Shown here: positions 33,096-33,097 of the stretch, in pieces
Position numbering within the stretch: the first letter of the stretch is position 1
Layout: each line of letters starts with the position of its first letter
Assembly (NCBI GenBank): GCA_021799615.1
Contig: JAJZAC010000023.1
Span: 1-33,097 of the forward strand
Length of the DNA stretch: 33,097 bases
Source: Actinomycetes bacterium
Lineage (GTDB): Bacteria; Actinomycetota; Acidimicrobiia; Acidimicrobiales; RAAP-2
Direction of reading: 5' to 3'
Notes under the pieces: generated by a model
What the model saw: only the letters and a program-made list of their open reading frames with translations
Databases searched by the model: none
Told to the model about the DNA's origin: nothing
Program-made: the position numbers and the translations under genes

Positions 33096-33097
33096 AC

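Overview
The window is high-GC actinobacterial DNA (roughly 70% G+C by eye), gene-dense, with no rRNA, tRNA, transposase or CRISPR array. Several traits suggest a member of the Acidimicrobiia or a neighbouring deep actinobacterial lineage. These are the guaB3-guaA-pcrA order, a groES-groEL operon under a CIRCE element, a decaprenyl-phosphoryl-arabinose (DPA) operon outside an obvious mycobacterial context, [17 protein letters not shown]-type repeats on a cell-wall amidase, and many genes whose -10 hexamer lies 6-9 nt before the start codon (leaderless mRNA). The taxon is inference; no marker gene settles it.

Layout. 1-4364 (minus strand): a truncated SPFH-domain protein with Glu-Pro repeats, icd, metF and a broken DUF5684 membrane-protein gene. 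4502-5707 (+): a cytochrome P450. 5760-8893 (-): folD and a purN-purH gene fusion, so the producer of 10-formyl-THF sits beside both purine formyltransferases. 9292-12621 (-): a cobalamin-binding mutase subunit, sucC, sucD and a HAD phosphatase, consistent with methylmalonyl-CoA entering the TCA cycle through succinyl-CoA. 12749-18381 (+): ubiA-dprE1-dprE2 (DPA synthesis) followed by an exported N-acetylmuramoyl-L-alanine amidase carrying 12 repeats. 18490-23595 (-): guaB3, guaA and pcrA. 23889-27857: three GT-C membrane glycosyltransferases (MptA/B-like, Gpi18-like, GT87), two on + and one on -. 28079-29643: a CoA-type Nudix hydrolase, a YbjQ-family protein and a small membrane protein. 29697-33095 (-): an FMN-dependent alpha-hydroxy-acid dehydrogenase and groES-groEL.

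How the genes fit together. Much of the window is core metabolism: one-carbon/purine supply, TCA and guanine nucleotides. Two blocks are envelope-directed: the DPA operon with its amidase, and the GT-C trio that probably uses polyprenyl-phosphate sugars. Translational coupling through 4-nt ATGA/GTGA overlaps is frequent (sucC/sucD, ubiA/dprE1, dprE1/dprE2, guaA/pcrA).

Main points of interest: the purN-purH fusion with a strong internal Shine-Dalgarno before the PurH part; a HAD gene with no ATG/GTG/TTG start that could begin at a CTG overlapping the sucD stop; the DUF5684 pseudogene with one nonsense and one frameshift lesion; TGA-anchored tandem repeats filling two convergent gene junctions; a DprE1 with Ala at the benzothiazinone-target cysteine position; a possible SD-sequestering hairpin and a promoter dyad upstream of the SPFH gene; and a consistent leaderless-promoter pattern. 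No wholly new multi-gene defence or mobile system is visible.
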